Positions 43,474 through 52,912 of a stretch of DNA of 64,000 nucleotides are shown here, piece by piece. Each line of letters begins with the position of its first letter. Within the stretch, counting starts at the first letter, position 1. The notes beneath the pieces were generated by a model. It did no database searches. It was not told the DNA's origin and was given only the letters and a program-made list of their open reading frames with translations. The stretch is taken from the NCBI GenBank assembly GCA_009711785.1, contig VENA01000009.1, forward strand, positions 1 to 64,000. Reading direction: 5' to 3'. This DNA is from Bacillota bacterium (GTDB taxonomy: Bacteria > Bacillota > Clostridia > Tissierellales > MES13). The position numbers were made by a program, and so were the translations under genes.

Positions 43474-44976
43474 ATGGATAAACCTATTTTAGAAATGAAA
43501 GGAATAACAAAGGAATTCCCAGGAGTAAAAGCTTTAGATAATGTTAATTTTAGAGTTATCGAAGGAAAAGTAATGGCTCTTTTAGGAGAAAATGGAGCAG
43601 GAAAATCTACACTAATGAAGATCTTAACAGGTGTATATACTAAAACCAAAGGAGAAATATATTTTGAAGGTGAAAGTGTAGAATTTAAGGATACAAAGGA
43701 ATCTCAAGATAAGAAAATTGCAATAATACATCAAGAGTTAAATCTTATAAAGGAACTTACTATAGCTGAGAATATATTTTTAGGAAGGGAACCTGTTAAC
43801 TCCCTTAGAAAAATAGATAAAGGAAGACTATACAAAGAATCAGAGAAACTTTTAAAAAAGTTAGGCGTAGATGAAAAATTAGATACATTAGTAAAAGATT
43901 TAAGTATCGGGAAACAGCAAATGGTAGAAATAGCAAAGGCTTTATCCTTAGATGCAAAGGTTATCATAATGGATGAGCCAACGGATGCATTAACAGATAA
44001 AGAAACTGAAAGTTTATTTAAAGTTATAAAAGAGTTAAGAAAAGAAGGAAGAAGTATAGTATATATATCCCATAGATTAAAAGAAATTTTTGAAATTTGT
44101 GATTATGCAACAGTTTTAAGGGATGGACAATTTATAAAAGAAGAAAGAGTTAAAAATCTAACTGAAGAAAAAATAGTTGAACTTATGGTAGGAAGAAAGC
44201 TTACTGAACAGTTTCCAAGGATTAAAGGACAAACTGGAGAGATTTCTTTAGAGGTTAAAAATTTAGAAAATGAATATTTAAATAATATCAATTTTAAGTT
44301 AAATAAAGGAGAAATTTTAGGAGTATCAGGTTTAATGGGAGCAGGAAGAACAGAACTTGCTAAAACCCTTTATGGAGCTATAAAAAAGGATAATGGAGAT
44401 ATTTATTTAGAAGGAGATAAGGTAGATATAAAATCTCCTAAAGAAGCAATTTTAAAGGGAATATCCTATGTATCAGAGGATAGAAAAAGGGATGGTTTAA
44501 TCCTTGGTATGAGTGTTGAGGAAAATATGAGCATATCTGCTTTAAAAAATTTCACTAAATCCTTATTAAAAATTGATACGAAAAAGGAAGCTAATGTTTC
44601 TAATAAATATGTGGATGATATGTCAATAAGAACCCCTAGCATAAAACAGCTTGTTAAAAACTTAAGTGGAGGAAATCAACAAAAGGTATCAATAGCTAAA
44701 AGTCTTATGACTGAGCCTAAGATATTAATATTAGATGAACCTACTAGAGGAGTAGATGTTGGTGCTAAAAAGGAAATATATGATTTAATAAATAGATTTA
44801 AAAAAGAAGGTATGAGCATTATTATGATTTCATCAGAGATTCCTGAAATTATAGGAATGAGTGATAGAGTATTAGTTATGCATGAAGGTAAGATCACAGG
44901 GGAGTTTTTAGGAGAAAAAGTAACGCAGGAAAAAATCATGAGATGTGCAGTAGGCATAGAGGAGGTAAGGTTATAA
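43474..44976 (+). CDS. rbsA: ribose ABC transporter ATP-binding protein (double ABC)
   Basis: 500 residues with two ABC domains. The first Walker A is GENGAGKST near residues 36-44 with signature LSIGKQQMVEIAKAL; the second half has the degenerate Walker A GLMGAGRTE and intact LSGGNQQKVSIAKSL. This asymmetry is normal for RbsA/MglA-type proteins. It powers ribose uptake through RbsC. Its stop shares a base with the RbsC start. Confidence 0.95.
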   Translation: MDKPILEMKGITKEFPGVKALDNVNFRVIEGKVMALLGENGAGKSTLMKILTGVYTKTKGEIYFEGESVEFKDTKESQDKKIAIIHQELNLIKELTIAENIFLGREPVNSLRKIDKGRLYKESEKLLKKLGVDEKLDTLVKDLSIGKQQMVEIAKALSLDAKVIIMDEPTDALTDKETESLFKVIKELRKEGRSIVYISHRLKEIFEICDYATVLRDGQFIKEERVKNLTEEKIVELMVGRKLTEQFPRIKGQTGEISLEVKNLENEYLNNINFKLNKGEILGVSGLMGAGRTELAKTLYGAIKKDNGDIYLEGDKVDIKSPKEAILKGISYVSEDRKRDGLILGMSVEENMSISALKNFTKSLLKIDTKKEANVSNKYVDDMSIRTPSIKQLVKNLSGGNQQKVSIAKSLMTEPKILILDEPTRGVDVGAKKEIYDLINRFKKEGMSIIMISSEIPEIIGMSDRVLVMHEGKITGEFLGEKVTQEKIMRCAVGIEEVRL

Positions 44977-45917
44977 TGACTTTAAATAAGGAAACCTTAA
45001 TGAAGTATAAATCAGTTATAGGACTTATAGTATTCTCAGCGATTATAGCCATAATAAATCCAAGGTTTCTATATACTTCAAATATTTTAAACGTATTAAG
45101 ACAGACTTCTATTAATTCAATAATAGCTGCAGGTATGACATTTGTTATATTAACTGGAGGAATAGACCTTTCAGTTGGTTCAACATTAGCATTATCAGGA
45201 GCTATAGCAGCAAGTTTAATAGCTTTAGGAATGAATGCATTTTTAGTTATAATTATAGCTATATTAGCAGGTGCATTAATAGGAGCATTTAATGGGGTAG
45301 TTATTAGTAAAGGTAAAGTTCAACCCTTTATAGCAACCCTTGCAGCAATGACTTTAGTAAGAGGCTATACATTAGTTTATACAGATGGAAAACCAATATC
45401 AACAGGATATGAACAAAATGCAGAAATTTTTTCAAAGATAGGAGCAGGATATTTTCTTGGAATTCCTATACCAATATATATAATGGCAGCAGTTTTTATA
45501 ATAGCTTATTATATTTTAAAACACACAAGACTTGGAAGATATGTTTATGCCTTAGGTGGAAATGAAGATGCTACAAAATTATCAGGTATAAATACGGATA
45601 AAATAAAGATATATGTATATGCTATATCTGGAGCACTAGCAGCGCTTTCAGGACTTATAATAACTTCTAGATTATCATCAGCACAACCTCAAGCAGGTTC
45701 AGGTTATGAATTAGATGCTATAGCAGCAGTAGTTTTAGGAGGAACAAGTTTAGCAGGTGGTGTAGGTAGTGTTTTAGGTACTATAATTGGTGCATTAATA
45801 ATTGGTATTTTAAATAATGCATTAAATCTTATGGATGTTTCTTCATATTATCAATTACTTGCTAAGGGATTGGTTATATTAATAGCAGTACTTCTTGATA
45901 GAAAGGAAAATGAATAA
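44976..45917 (+). CDS. rbsC: ribose ABC transporter permease
   Basis: 313-residue permease with about ten hydrophobic segments. Family signatures are AAGMTFVILTGGIDLSVGS near residues 50-68 and GGNEDATKLSGI near 199-210, the EAA-like loop contacting RbsA. The start is ATG 44976 (TAATG overlap with rbsA, GGAGGTAAGG upstream); a longer frame from 44943 would run through the ribosome site inside rbsA. Confidence 0.94.
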   Translation: MTLNKETLMKYKSVIGLIVFSAIIAIINPRFLYTSNILNVLRQTSINSIIAAGMTFVILTGGIDLSVGSTLALSGAIAASLIALGMNAFLVIIIAILAGALIGAFNGVVISKGKVQPFIATLAAMTLVRGYTLVYTDGKPISTGYEQNAEIFSKIGAGYFLGIPIPIYIMAAVFIIAYYILKHTRLGRYVYALGGNEDATKLSGINTDKIKIYVYAISGALAALSGLIITSRLSSAQPQAGSGYELDAIAAVVLGGTSLAGGVGSVLGTIIGALIIGILNNALNLMDVSSYYQLLAKGLVILIAVLLDRKENE

Positions 45918-45921
45918 AGTT

Positions 45922-45946
45922 TTATACCCGAAAGGGATAAAAAAAC
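45922..45946 (+). other. small hairpin in the rbsC-rbsB spacer
   Basis: TATACCC / GGGATA arms with a GAAA loop, followed by seven A residues rather than T residues. Such intra-operon hairpins can stabilise the binding-protein message, which is needed in excess over the permease. Confidence 0.45.
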
Positions 45947-45979
45947 ATAGGATAATTAAAAATTAAGAGGAGGATTTAA

Positions 45980-46879
45980 ATGAAAAAAACAGTAGCATTA
46001 CTATTAGTACTAATTTTAACTATGGGAGCTTTTATAGGATGTAGCGCTCCTGAAGGAGAAGAAGAAGGAAAAGAAAAGATAGGTTTAGTAGTTTCTACAT
46101 TAAATAACCCATTCTTTGTATCTTTAAAAGAAGGTGCACAGGCTAAAGCAGAAGAATTAGGATATGATTTAATAGTTTTAGATTCTCAAGATGATCCAAG
46201 TAAAGAATTATCAAATGTAGAAGATTTAATAGTTAAAGGTGTATCTGTTATATTAATAAACCCAACAGATTCAGCTGCAGTAGGAAATGCTGTAAAAGCA
46301 GCTAATAGAGAAGATATTCCAGTAATAACACTTGATAGAGGTGCTGAAGCAGGTGAGGTAACTGCACATATAGCATCAGATAACGTAGCAGGTGGAAAGA
46401 TGGCTGGAGAGTACATCGTTGAACAATTAGAAGGAAGCGGCAAAGTAGTAGAGCTTGAAGGATTAGCAGGAACTTCAGCTGCAAGAGATAGAGGAAAAGG
46501 TTTTAATGAAGCAGCTGATAATTCAGATCTTGAAGTAGTAGCAAGACAGGCAGCTGATTTTAATAGAACAAAGGGTCTTACAGTTATGGAAAATGTATTA
46601 CAAGCACAACCTGAAATAGATGCTGTATTCGCTCATAATGATGAAATGGCTTTAGGAGCATTAGAAGCAGTAAAAGCTTCAAAGAGGGATATATTAATAG
46701 TAGGTTTTGATGCAACTGATGATGCTAAAAAGGCAGTAGCAGATGGAGAAATGGCTGCAACAGTAGCACAACAACCTAAAAAGATAGGTTCTTTAGGAGT
46801 TGAAAATGCAGTTAAGGTTATTAAAGGTGAAAGTGTAGAAAAATCTATACCAGTTGATTTAAAATTAATAACAGAATAG
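45980..46879 (+). CDS. rbsB: ribose ABC transporter substrate-binding lipoprotein
   Basis: 299 residues. Signal peptide with lipobox IGCS (Cys at about residue 21), then the RbsB fold beginning [20 protein letters not shown], with ALEAV and the ribose-contacting segments LDRGA near 124 and [18 protein letters not shown] near 213-230. It hands ribose to RbsC on the outer membrane face. Last gene of the operon, with AGGAGGA site and terminator. Confidence 0.95.
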   Translation: MKKTVALLLVLILTMGAFIGCSAPEGEEEGKEKIGLVVSTLNNPFFVSLKEGAQAKAEELGYDLIVLDSQDDPSKELSNVEDLIVKGVSVILINPTDSAAVGNAVKAANREDIPVITLDRGAEAGEVTAHIASDNVAGGKMAGEYIVEQLEGSGKVVELEGLAGTSAARDRGKGFNEAADNSDLEVVARQAADFNRTKGLTVMENVLQAQPEIDAVFAHNDEMALGALEAVKASKRDILIVGFDATDDAKKAVADGEMAATVAQQPKKIGSLGVENAVKVIKGESVEKSIPVDLKLITE

Positions 46880-46888
46880 ATAAGTTAA

Positions 46889-46915
46889 TACCCCGAGGGT
46901 CTCGGGGTATTTTTT
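46889..46915 (+). terminator. terminator of the rbs operon
   Basis: ATACCCCGAG / CTCGGGGTAT stem, loop GGT, T6 tail. Confidence 0.92.
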
Positions 46916-47184
46916 GTAGAATTTAATCTTTATTTTAATATCTTCTAAAGGGCCTTCTATAAAGTAAAGTTACTTATAAAAACCATAGTAATAAACTTGA
47001 ACCACTAACGTACTGATTTCTATTTAGTCTTGTATGGTTAGAACCTATTAATCCTAATGGGTATCGTGATATATTTTTAAATTATACAGTGATATACATA
47101 ATAGTATCCATAGTTTATGAGATTAAAATGCGACTTAATATAAAAAAGCAAAATAAATATTTAAAAGAAATAATTAATAGAAAT
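46916..47184 (+). pseudogene. possible C-terminal remnant of a small membrane protein
   Basis: No intact gene. From about 47020 a frame stays open to the TAA at 47191-47193 and encodes a hydrophobic stretch (NYTVIYIIVSIVYEIK) followed by a basic tail (KKQNKYLKEIINRNRA). This is the composition of small membrane proteins of the DUF3021 kind. There is no ATG with ribosome site upstream. It may be a decayed end of a deleted gene, or chance. Confidence 0.25.
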
Positions 47185-47220
47185 AGAGCTTAAAAAAGAG
47201 CTTAAAAAAGAGCTTAAAAA
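47185..47220. repeat. three perfect tandem copies of a 12-bp unit
   Basis: AGAGCTTAAAAA repeated exactly three times (47185-47196, 47197-47208, 47209-47220), followed by AGAG of a partial fourth copy, directly beside a terminator. It is probably replication slippage; no function is apparent. Confidence 0.9.
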
Positions 47221-47243
47221 AGAGTAAAGGGTTTACTCTTTTT
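47217..47243. terminator. bidirectional terminator
   Basis: AAAAAGAGTAAA / TTTACTCTTTTTT with GGG loop; on the minus strand it ends the unknown membrane protein transcript. Confidence 0.85.
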
Positions 47244-48270
47244 TAAGTTCCATTTTTTCTATAACATGGGATATTTCTTTTTTTAAATCCTTTGAAATAG
47301 GTAATATATAATATCTTCTTAAATCTTTGTTAGTAATATCTTTAGTAATAGAATATTTAAGTTCTCTATTAACCATAACAAAAAGGCCGTTTTTATAAAT
47401 TCTTATATCATGTATATATCCCTTGTCGGTGGATTCATTATGGTTATAAGCTCTACCTATTGACTTATATATAGGTTCTAAATTGTAGTATGGATGATTT
47501 TTTTCATGTATTATTGAATATTTTAATTTATCTATATTTACAAGGTTTTTAATTTTTAAATTTATTAATTCATGATGTAGTTTATTTATTAACTTTTCAT
47601 CTGTTATAGTACCAATATCTTCGTATTTATTTAAAAAACTCATTATATCATTTTTAGTAGTAGGTTTTATTGGGTTTTTATGAATTTTTTCAATCTCTAT
47701 ATTATTAGGTATTTTAAAATCATTTAAAGTAATTTCTTTAGGATTTTCATAAATAGATATAGTAGAAGTAATAAATGTAAAAAGACTTACTATCAATAGT
47801 AAAAGTTTTCCGATAAATGTTAATTGATCCTTGGATTCTTTTTTAGCCTTTTTTAATTGACTTAGTATGTTTTCAGTAAAAAATGATATGAAAAGTAAAA
47901 TAGCAAATAAAAATACATATTTATATATAATTTTATATCTATAATAATAATCAAAGCTTTTATAATAAAGGGTATGTAATGAATAATTAAATACTAGTAA
48001 AAAGAAAAATCTTAAGAGTAATGATATTTTTTTATATACATACAATCTATTTTTTTTACGGTTTTTTAAATGGGTATGAAGTGGAATGAAAAAAACAATT
48101 GTACTTATAAAATATGCAACTAATAAATTATAAAATAATACATCAGATACATTTGAAAATTCATTATATAAAAAATATATAGTTAGTAATAAATAATATA
48201 ATACAATAGAGTAAATATATAAGTTGTTTTTTAATTTATTATTAAAGGGCTTTGTTTTTTCTTCAATCAT
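47233..48270 (-). CDS. hypothetical membrane protein with C-terminal soluble domain
   Basis: 345 residues, not recognised. Five hydrophobic segments are visible in the first 175 residues (about 18-36, 43-63, 85-103, 117-133, 153-172). They are followed by a soluble region (175-345) rich in Asn, Lys and Ile with HDIRIYKNGLFVMVNREL near 285-302. Start ATG with AGGAGGT. It is convergent with the rbs operon end and divergent from the phosphoesterase gene. Codon use is like its neighbours. No function is proposed. Confidence 0.65.
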   Translation of the reverse strand: MIEEKTKPFNNKLKNNLYIYSIVLYYLLLTIYFLYNEFSNVSDVLFYNLLVAYFISTIVFFIPLHTHLKNRKKNRLYVYKKISLLLRFFFLLVFNYSLHTLYYKSFDYYYRYKIIYKYVFLFAILLFISFFTENILSQLKKAKKESKDQLTFIGKLLLLIVSLFTFITSTISIYENPKEITLNDFKIPNNIEIEKIHKNPIKPTTKNDIMSFLNKYEDIGTITDEKLINKLHHELINLKIKNLVNIDKLKYSIIHEKNHPYYNLEPIYKSIGRAYNHNESTDKGYIHDIRIYKNGLFVMVNRELKYSITKDITNKDLRRYYILPISKDLKKEISHVIEKMELKKE

Positions 48271-48417
48271 ATTTACCTCCTAGGACACTTGCGTATATAA
48301 ACATAATATATCACATAAAAATCAAAATCAACCAAAATATGTAATGTGGATATTATTTAAAAAGGTATATATGGGAAATATGATATAATTTACATAGAAT
48401 AAATAGGGGGAGATCGG

Positions 48418-49791
48418 ATGGAACTTAAAATACTACATACTACAGATATACATAGTAACTTTGAAAACTTATCTAGGGTAGTTACTAAGATAAAAGAAAT
48501 AAAGGATGAAAATACAATTATTTTAGATGCTGGAGATTTTTCAGATTTTAAAAAATTAGAGCTTTTAGGAACTAAGGGATTGTTAGCTGTTGAATTATTA
48601 GAATATGCAGGATATGATGCCATAGCAGTGGGGAATAATGAGATATTTAATGGAGTAGATACTTTAAGTAATATGGCTACTAAATCTAAGGTTGCTTTTT
48701 TAAGTTGTAATCTTTATAAAAAAGGGCTTAATAAAATAAAAGGTATATTTAAAAGTACTATCATAAAAAGAAATGGTTTAAATTTCTTAATTATCGGAAC
48801 TTCACCTGATTTGGGGGATTTTTATCCATTATTTGATTTAGAACTTAAGAACTATATAAAGGCTATAAAAGAAGAGATAAACTTATATAAAAATAAATTT
48901 GATAAATGCATACTTTTATCCCATTTAGGATTAAATAGTGATAAAGATATTGCTGAGAATATAGAAGATATTGATTTAATTATAGGTGGACATTTTCATA
49001 TACTAATGGATGAGGCTGAAGTGGTTAATAAAAAGGTTATTCATACTTCTGGAGCTAATGCTGAAAACTTAGGGTTAGTAAAACTTAAAATTGATGGAGA
49101 GTTTAAAGTTATAGAAGCTAAAAATATTAATGTTATGGATATAAAAAAAGATAATGGAGCATTAGATATAATAAAGAAAAATAAAACAATAGCTTTAAAT
49201 AATTTAAATAAACCCCTTTATCAGATAGATAAAAATCTATGGCATGATGTAATAGAAGAAAATCCTATAACAAATTTACTGGCAGATTCTTTAAATGATA
49301 TTTTAGATTGTGATATAGGTATAATTAATAGTGGAGTTTTAAATGGAGGAGTAAAAAAAGGTGATGTATCAGAAAAAAAACTTTTAGAAATATGCCCATC
49401 ACCATTAAATCCAACCTGCTTTGAGATAAAGGGTAAATATATAAAAAATGCTTTAGAAAACTCACTAGATGGTGACTTTTGTCTTTCTGATGGACAAGGC
49501 CCTGGGTTTAGAGGGAAGTTTCTAGGAAGATTACATGTTTCAAATGCTAAGATAGAACATGATGGTAGAAATATATTAAATATATATATTAATGGTGAAA
49601 AACTAAAAAGTGATAAATACTATAAAGTTGCATCATCTGATTACTTATTTAGAGCAACAGGCTATAACTCTTTTAAACATAGTAAAAATGAAGTATATAA
49701 TAAAGAACTTTTAAGGGATGTATTAAGAAAGTATCTTTTAAAGAATGAGTTTATAGAAAGTTCATATAAGGAGAGATGGGAACTTAAATAA
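48418..49791 (+). CDS. 5'-nucleotidase/UDP-sugar hydrolase-type phosphoesterase, no signal peptide
   Basis: 457 residues. The N-terminal calcineurin-like metallophosphoesterase (about 1-235) has LHTTDIHSNF at 5-14, DAGDFSDF at 39-46, GNNEIF near 71 and GGHFH near 187-191, all metal ligands present. The C-terminal 5'-nucleotidase domain (about 265-457) has NLLADSL and INSGVLNGG. Relatives hydrolyse nucleotides or UDP-sugars outside the cell, but this protein starts directly at LKILHTTD with no export signal, so it should be cytosolic. ATG with GGGGGAG site. Confidence 0.88.
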   Translation: MELKILHTTDIHSNFENLSRVVTKIKEIKDENTIILDAGDFSDFKKLELLGTKGLLAVELLEYAGYDAIAVGNNEIFNGVDTLSNMATKSKVAFLSCNLYKKGLNKIKGIFKSTIIKRNGLNFLIIGTSPDLGDFYPLFDLELKNYIKAIKEEINLYKNKFDKCILLSHLGLNSDKDIAENIEDIDLIIGGHFHILMDEAEVVNKKVIHTSGANAENLGLVKLKIDGEFKVIEAKNINVMDIKKDNGALDIIKKNKTIALNNLNKPLYQIDKNLWHDVIEENPITNLLADSLNDILDCDIGIINSGVLNGGVKKGDVSEKKLLEICPSPLNPTCFEIKGKYIKNALENSLDGDFCLSDGQGPGFRGKFLGRLHVSNAKIEHDGRNILNIYINGEKLKSDKYYKVASSDYLFRATGYNSFKHSKNEVYNKELLRDVLRKYLLKNEFIESSYKERWELK

Positions 49792-49794
49792 ATA

Positions 49795-49833
49795 AATGAA
49801 GCTATTAGTTTATAAACTAATAGCTTCATTTTT
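49795..49833. terminator. bidirectional terminator
   Basis: AATGAAGCTATTAGTT / AACTAATAGCTTCATT stem with TATA loop and T-run, between convergent genes. Confidence 0.92.
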
Positions 49834-50359
49834 ATTTATTATTTGGAATTGTTTTATTTAAACTTTTATTATTTTCAAATCTATGTCCTATTATAATGGA
49901 TGTTAATATAATTAATGGTATAGATAAAGAAAGTCTTAAGATTGAAAACTTAATGCCTATAAAGGATGCTTCAAATATAGTCATTGGTATTCTTGTTAAT
50001 GCTGCAGAACCTATGTATGTTAATACGATACTTAATTTTGCACCCTTATTATATAAAGAATATCCAACAGGGAAAGCAACATAAGCACCACCTACTGTGG
50101 TACTTGATAATACTATAGCCCAAAAGTATCCTTTAAAACCTGAAGATTGACCAAAATACTTTTCAACAGTTTCTTTTTTTATCCATACCTCAAAGAGTCC
50201 TATTAATATAAATGCAAAGGGTAGTATACCTATCATTGTTTTTACAAAATCATAAAAATTAGTACCTATCTCTATACCTGGTTGAAAATTTAATACCCAG
50301 GATAAAAATATAAAAATTAAATATGTAATTGGTATAAATATGTTTTTAAACTTTTTCAT
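49832..50359 (-). CDS. half-size permease (DUF318/ArsP-like), second half
   Basis: 175-residue membrane protein with four or five hydrophobic segments, carrying SSTTVGGAYVAFPVGYSLYNKG and EKYFGQSSGFKGYFWAIVLS motifs of the predicted permease family PF03773. Full-length relatives have about 300-350 residues with two homologous halves. Here the halves are separate genes overlapping by four bases (ATGA-type), so they probably form a heterodimer. The arsenic-binding cysteines of true ArsP are absent. Substrate unknown. Confidence 0.75.
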   Translation of the reverse strand: MKKFKNIFIPITYLIFIFLSWVLNFQPGIEIGTNFYDFVKTMIGILPFAFILIGLFEVWIKKETVEKYFGQSSGFKGYFWAIVLSSTTVGGAYVAFPVGYSLYNKGAKLSIVLTYIGSAALTRIPMTIFEASFIGIKFSILRLSLSIPLIILTSIIIGHRFENNKSLNKTIPNNK

Positions 50360-50841
50360 ATTATAATCTCCCCATAAAATAATCCAACTGCTAAGGCTAT
50401 AATTATTGCAACTAAATAACTTAAAGTATTTCTTATTAAAGCAAGCTTAGTACCGAAATATTCTTTTTCCACTGGAAAAGTTAATATACCAACCATCATT
50501 AAAGTTGTTGTAAAGGAGGATATAACCATAAAACTTACTCCCTTATTTAGTAATATTCCACTTAAAGGAAATGCAATAAATCCTGGCATCATTGTTATAG
50601 AACCTATTAAAGAACCTAGTAAAGTTCCCTTTATTATATTAGTTTTACCAAGATAATTAGCTATGACCTTATCAGGCAGTAAATAAAGCATAAAGGATAC
50701 TAATATTAACATTTTTAAAAACGATGGCAGTATCTTTTTAAATTTTTTAAAGCCAACTTTTAAACCCTTTATAGTCTTATTTTTATCTGATATAAAGGAT
50801 ATCAAAAGAACTATTATTGTAAATGCATAAAGATATATCAT
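50356..50841 (-). CDS. half-size permease (DUF318/ArsP-like), first half
   Basis: 161-residue membrane protein, partner of the downstream half permease. It shows the corresponding motifs VIANYLGKTNIIKGTLLGSL and MMPGFIAFPLSGILLNKG, mirroring the EKYFGQSSG...GYF and AFPVG...LYNKG stretches of the other half, which shows an ancient duplication. First gene of the two-gene unit; ribosome site AAAGGAAG. Confidence 0.75.
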   Translation of the reverse strand: MIYLYAFTIIVLLISFISDKNKTIKGLKVGFKKFKKILPSFLKMLILVSFMLYLLPDKVIANYLGKTNIIKGTLLGSLIGSITMMPGFIAFPLSGILLNKGVSFMVISSFTTTLMMVGILTFPVEKEYFGTKLALIRNTLSYLVAIIIALAVGLFYGEIII

Positions 50842-51043
50842 ATTTTACTTCCTTTCTTTATTAAAGAAAAAATTTTAATATATTTAGACTTTTAATAAAT
50901 ATATACTAATCAATAATAGTATATTAATTAAATATAATCAAGCATAAGTTATAATAATATATTTAAAAAGCTATACATAGATATTTTTCTATGTTTATGT
51001 TAATCTATATTATAGAGATATAATTAGTTAAGGAGGTATTGTC

Positions 51044-51685
51044 ATGGATGAAAATGTTAAATTTGTTGTTAAAAAGAGAGTAGAGAAAACTATTGAAAAT
51101 TTAAAGAAAAATAATATGAAGGCTTGTTTTGTTGAGGATGAAAAAGGAGTAATAGAAAAGATAAAGGAATTATTAAATGATGAAGATACTGTAGCAGTAG
51201 GAGGATCTATGACACTTTTTGAAACTGGTGTTATTGACTTATTAAGGGATGGAAATTATAATTTCCTAGATAGATATGAAGAAGGATTAAAACCAGAGGA
51301 TGTAAAAGAAATTTATAGAAAAAGCTTTAGTGCTGATGCTTACTTTTCAAGTAGTAATGCTATAACTACAGAGGGTGAGCTTTATAATGTAGATGGAAGA
51401 GGAAATAGGGTTTCTGCAATGATATATGGCCCTGATAAGGTTATAGTGGTTGCAGGTGTAAATAAAATAGTTAAAGATTTAGATGATGCAATAAAAAGAA
51501 ATAGAGAAATAGCAGCACCTGCTAATACTAAAAGATTAGATATGAACACTCCTTGTAAAGAGGTAGGTTACTGTATGGATTGTAGTAGTGAACAAAGAAT
51601 ATGTAGTGATTATGTTGTTATGGGTAAGCAACTTATAAAGGATAGAGTACACGTAATCATAGTAAATAAAGATTTAGGATATTAA
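51044..51685 (+). CDS. LUD-domain (LutC/YkgG-like) protein
   Basis: 213 residues of the LUD/DUF162 family, related to LutC of the lactate oxidation complex. It shows GGSMTLFETGVIDLL near 67-81, SADAYFSSSNAITTEGEL near 97-114 and a C-terminal Cys cluster (CKEVGYCMDC, RICSDYV) near 170-187 that is typical of the stand-alone clostridial group. Enzymatic role unproven. No LutA/LutB partners adjoin it, although a lactate permease is present in the window. AAGGAGG site before ATG. Confidence 0.88.
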   Translation: MDENVKFVVKKRVEKTIENLKKNNMKACFVEDEKGVIEKIKELLNDEDTVAVGGSMTLFETGVIDLLRDGNYNFLDRYEEGLKPEDVKEIYRKSFSADAYFSSSNAITTEGELYNVDGRGNRVSAMIYGPDKVIVVAGVNKIVKDLDDAIKRNREIAAPANTKRLDMNTPCKEVGYCMDCSSEQRICSDYVVMGKQLIKDRVHVIIVNKDLGY

Positions 51686-51769
51686 AATTAAAGTAAGTCA
51701 CTTAAATATTTAATATATTTATGTTATAATTAAGTTATAAAATTAACAATATAAGAAAATTGAATAACG

Positions 51770-52016
51770 TTTCTTTATGGTATCTTTAGATTTCTAAAGG
51801 TTTAAAAGGGAAGTTGGTTTAATTCCAACACGGTCCCGCCACTGTAATGGGGAGTAATTTAACTTTTACCACTGTCTTTAAGATGGGAAGGCATTAAATT
51901 ACTATGATCCTAAGTCAGGAGACCTGCCATAAAGAGTAACATCGTAAACTCACGAGGATGGGAAGATGTGTTTTATTAAGTAATAAAGGCGGAGTTTCTG
52001 TGTCCTTTTATAGAAT
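51770..52016 (+). ncRNA. cobalamin (AdoCbl) riboswitch aptamer
   Basis: The conserved elements appear in order: GGGAAGTTGGT at about 51809, the CCCGCCACTGTA segment (about 51836-51847), ACCACTG near 51880, GGGAAGG near 51895, and the B12 box AGTCAGGAGACCTGCC at 51913-51928. A terminator follows. The riboswitch shuts off the downstream gene when coenzyme B12 is plentiful. The regulated gene is the single kinase-fold gene at 52121. Confidence 0.95.
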
Positions 52017-52052
52017 TAAAACATCCTTTTCATGTGAAGAGGATGTTTTTTA
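52017..52052 (+). terminator. expression-platform terminator of cobalamin riboswitch
   Basis: AAAACATCCT / AGGATGTTTT stem with T6 tail, 69 bases before the start codon; upstream sequence can serve as antiterminator. Confidence 0.88.
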
Positions 52053-52120
52053 TTGTTTAAAAAGGTTTTAAACTATCTGCATAGAGTGATTTTAAATAAA
52101 ACTAGAAAGGTTTTGATAAT

Positions 52121-52819
52121 ATGTTAAATGAAAAAGTTTTATTTTATGACAATACTAAAGATTATAGTTTGAAAAAAGAATACAAAAGCAAAAACAAAGT
52201 TCAATTAATAGGTATGTATACAGCTAATAATGATAAAAAATACTATGTAAAAAAGTCAATATCAAATCATAAAAAAATGTTAAAAGAGATAGATATATTA
52301 GGTATTTTAAATAAAAATAAATTAACTGTACCAAAGGTATTATTTGAACAAGAAAGTAGTTATATAAGAGAATACATAGAGGGTAAAAATTTACTTTTTT
52401 TATTAAATGATTTTGAAAAGAAACAAAATAAAAAGTTTTGTTATTCAAAGAACGAGACGTTAATATATAATTTTTTAGAATGGATAGATAAATTTTATTA
52501 TATATTAGAGATACAAACAGGAGAAAAGATTATTCTAAATGATATGGATCTTACAAATTTTATTTTAAATGATAAAGGTATATATGGTCTAGATTTTGAA
52601 ATGTGTAAAAGGGGAGAAAAAGAAAGGGACATGGGTATGTTTTTAAGTAATATACTTACTTTAGATAATCCATTTACCAATTGGAAAATTAGATTTACAA
52701 GACAAGTACTTAAAAGGATTTATGAGTATGGTTATGATTTAAACTTAGTTAGAAAAGAAATATATAAAGGATTAGATGATAAAAAAATACCTGATATGCT
52801 GAGGCTGCTGAAAAAATAA
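52121..52819 (+). pseudogene. B12-riboswitch-controlled kinase-fold gene, 3' end displaced by IS
   Basis: 232 residues now, 241 originally. It has the APH/choline-kinase fold: an ATP lysine in KYYVKKS near residue 46, catalytic loop NDMDLTNF with Asp141 and Asn146, metal-binding DFE at 158-160 and a following GEKERDMG. All catalytic residues remain. An IS1182-type element entered after codon 227; the last 14 original residues (KDLILERLYSFYNR) were replaced by RLLKK read from the IS end. The lost tail, whose codons remain at 54513-54560, may be needed for folding. Regulation by the riboswitch implies a role in B12 synthesis, salvage or a B12-dependent need, perhaps phosphorylating a cobalamin precursor; that is inference. 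Confidence 0.85.
52793..52800. repeat. 8-bp target site duplication, left copy
   Basis: GATATGCT immediately before the IS left end; the same eight bases follow the right end at 54507-54514. Confidence 0.92.
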
Positions 52820-52851
52820 GTTAAATTAGTTGGCCATCTAGGTAAAATTTA

Positions 52852-52898
52852 AAAGCACATCATATTTTCACAATTAATTTGAAAATATGATGTGTTTT
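52852..52898. terminator. terminator at the transposase 3' end
   Basis: AAAGCACATCATATTTTC / GAAAATATGATGTGTTTT hairpin inside the left end of the IS; it can end the transposase transcript and rightward readthrough from the kinase gene. Confidence 0.85.
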
Positions 52899-52912
52899 TG
52901 CTATTATAGCTA

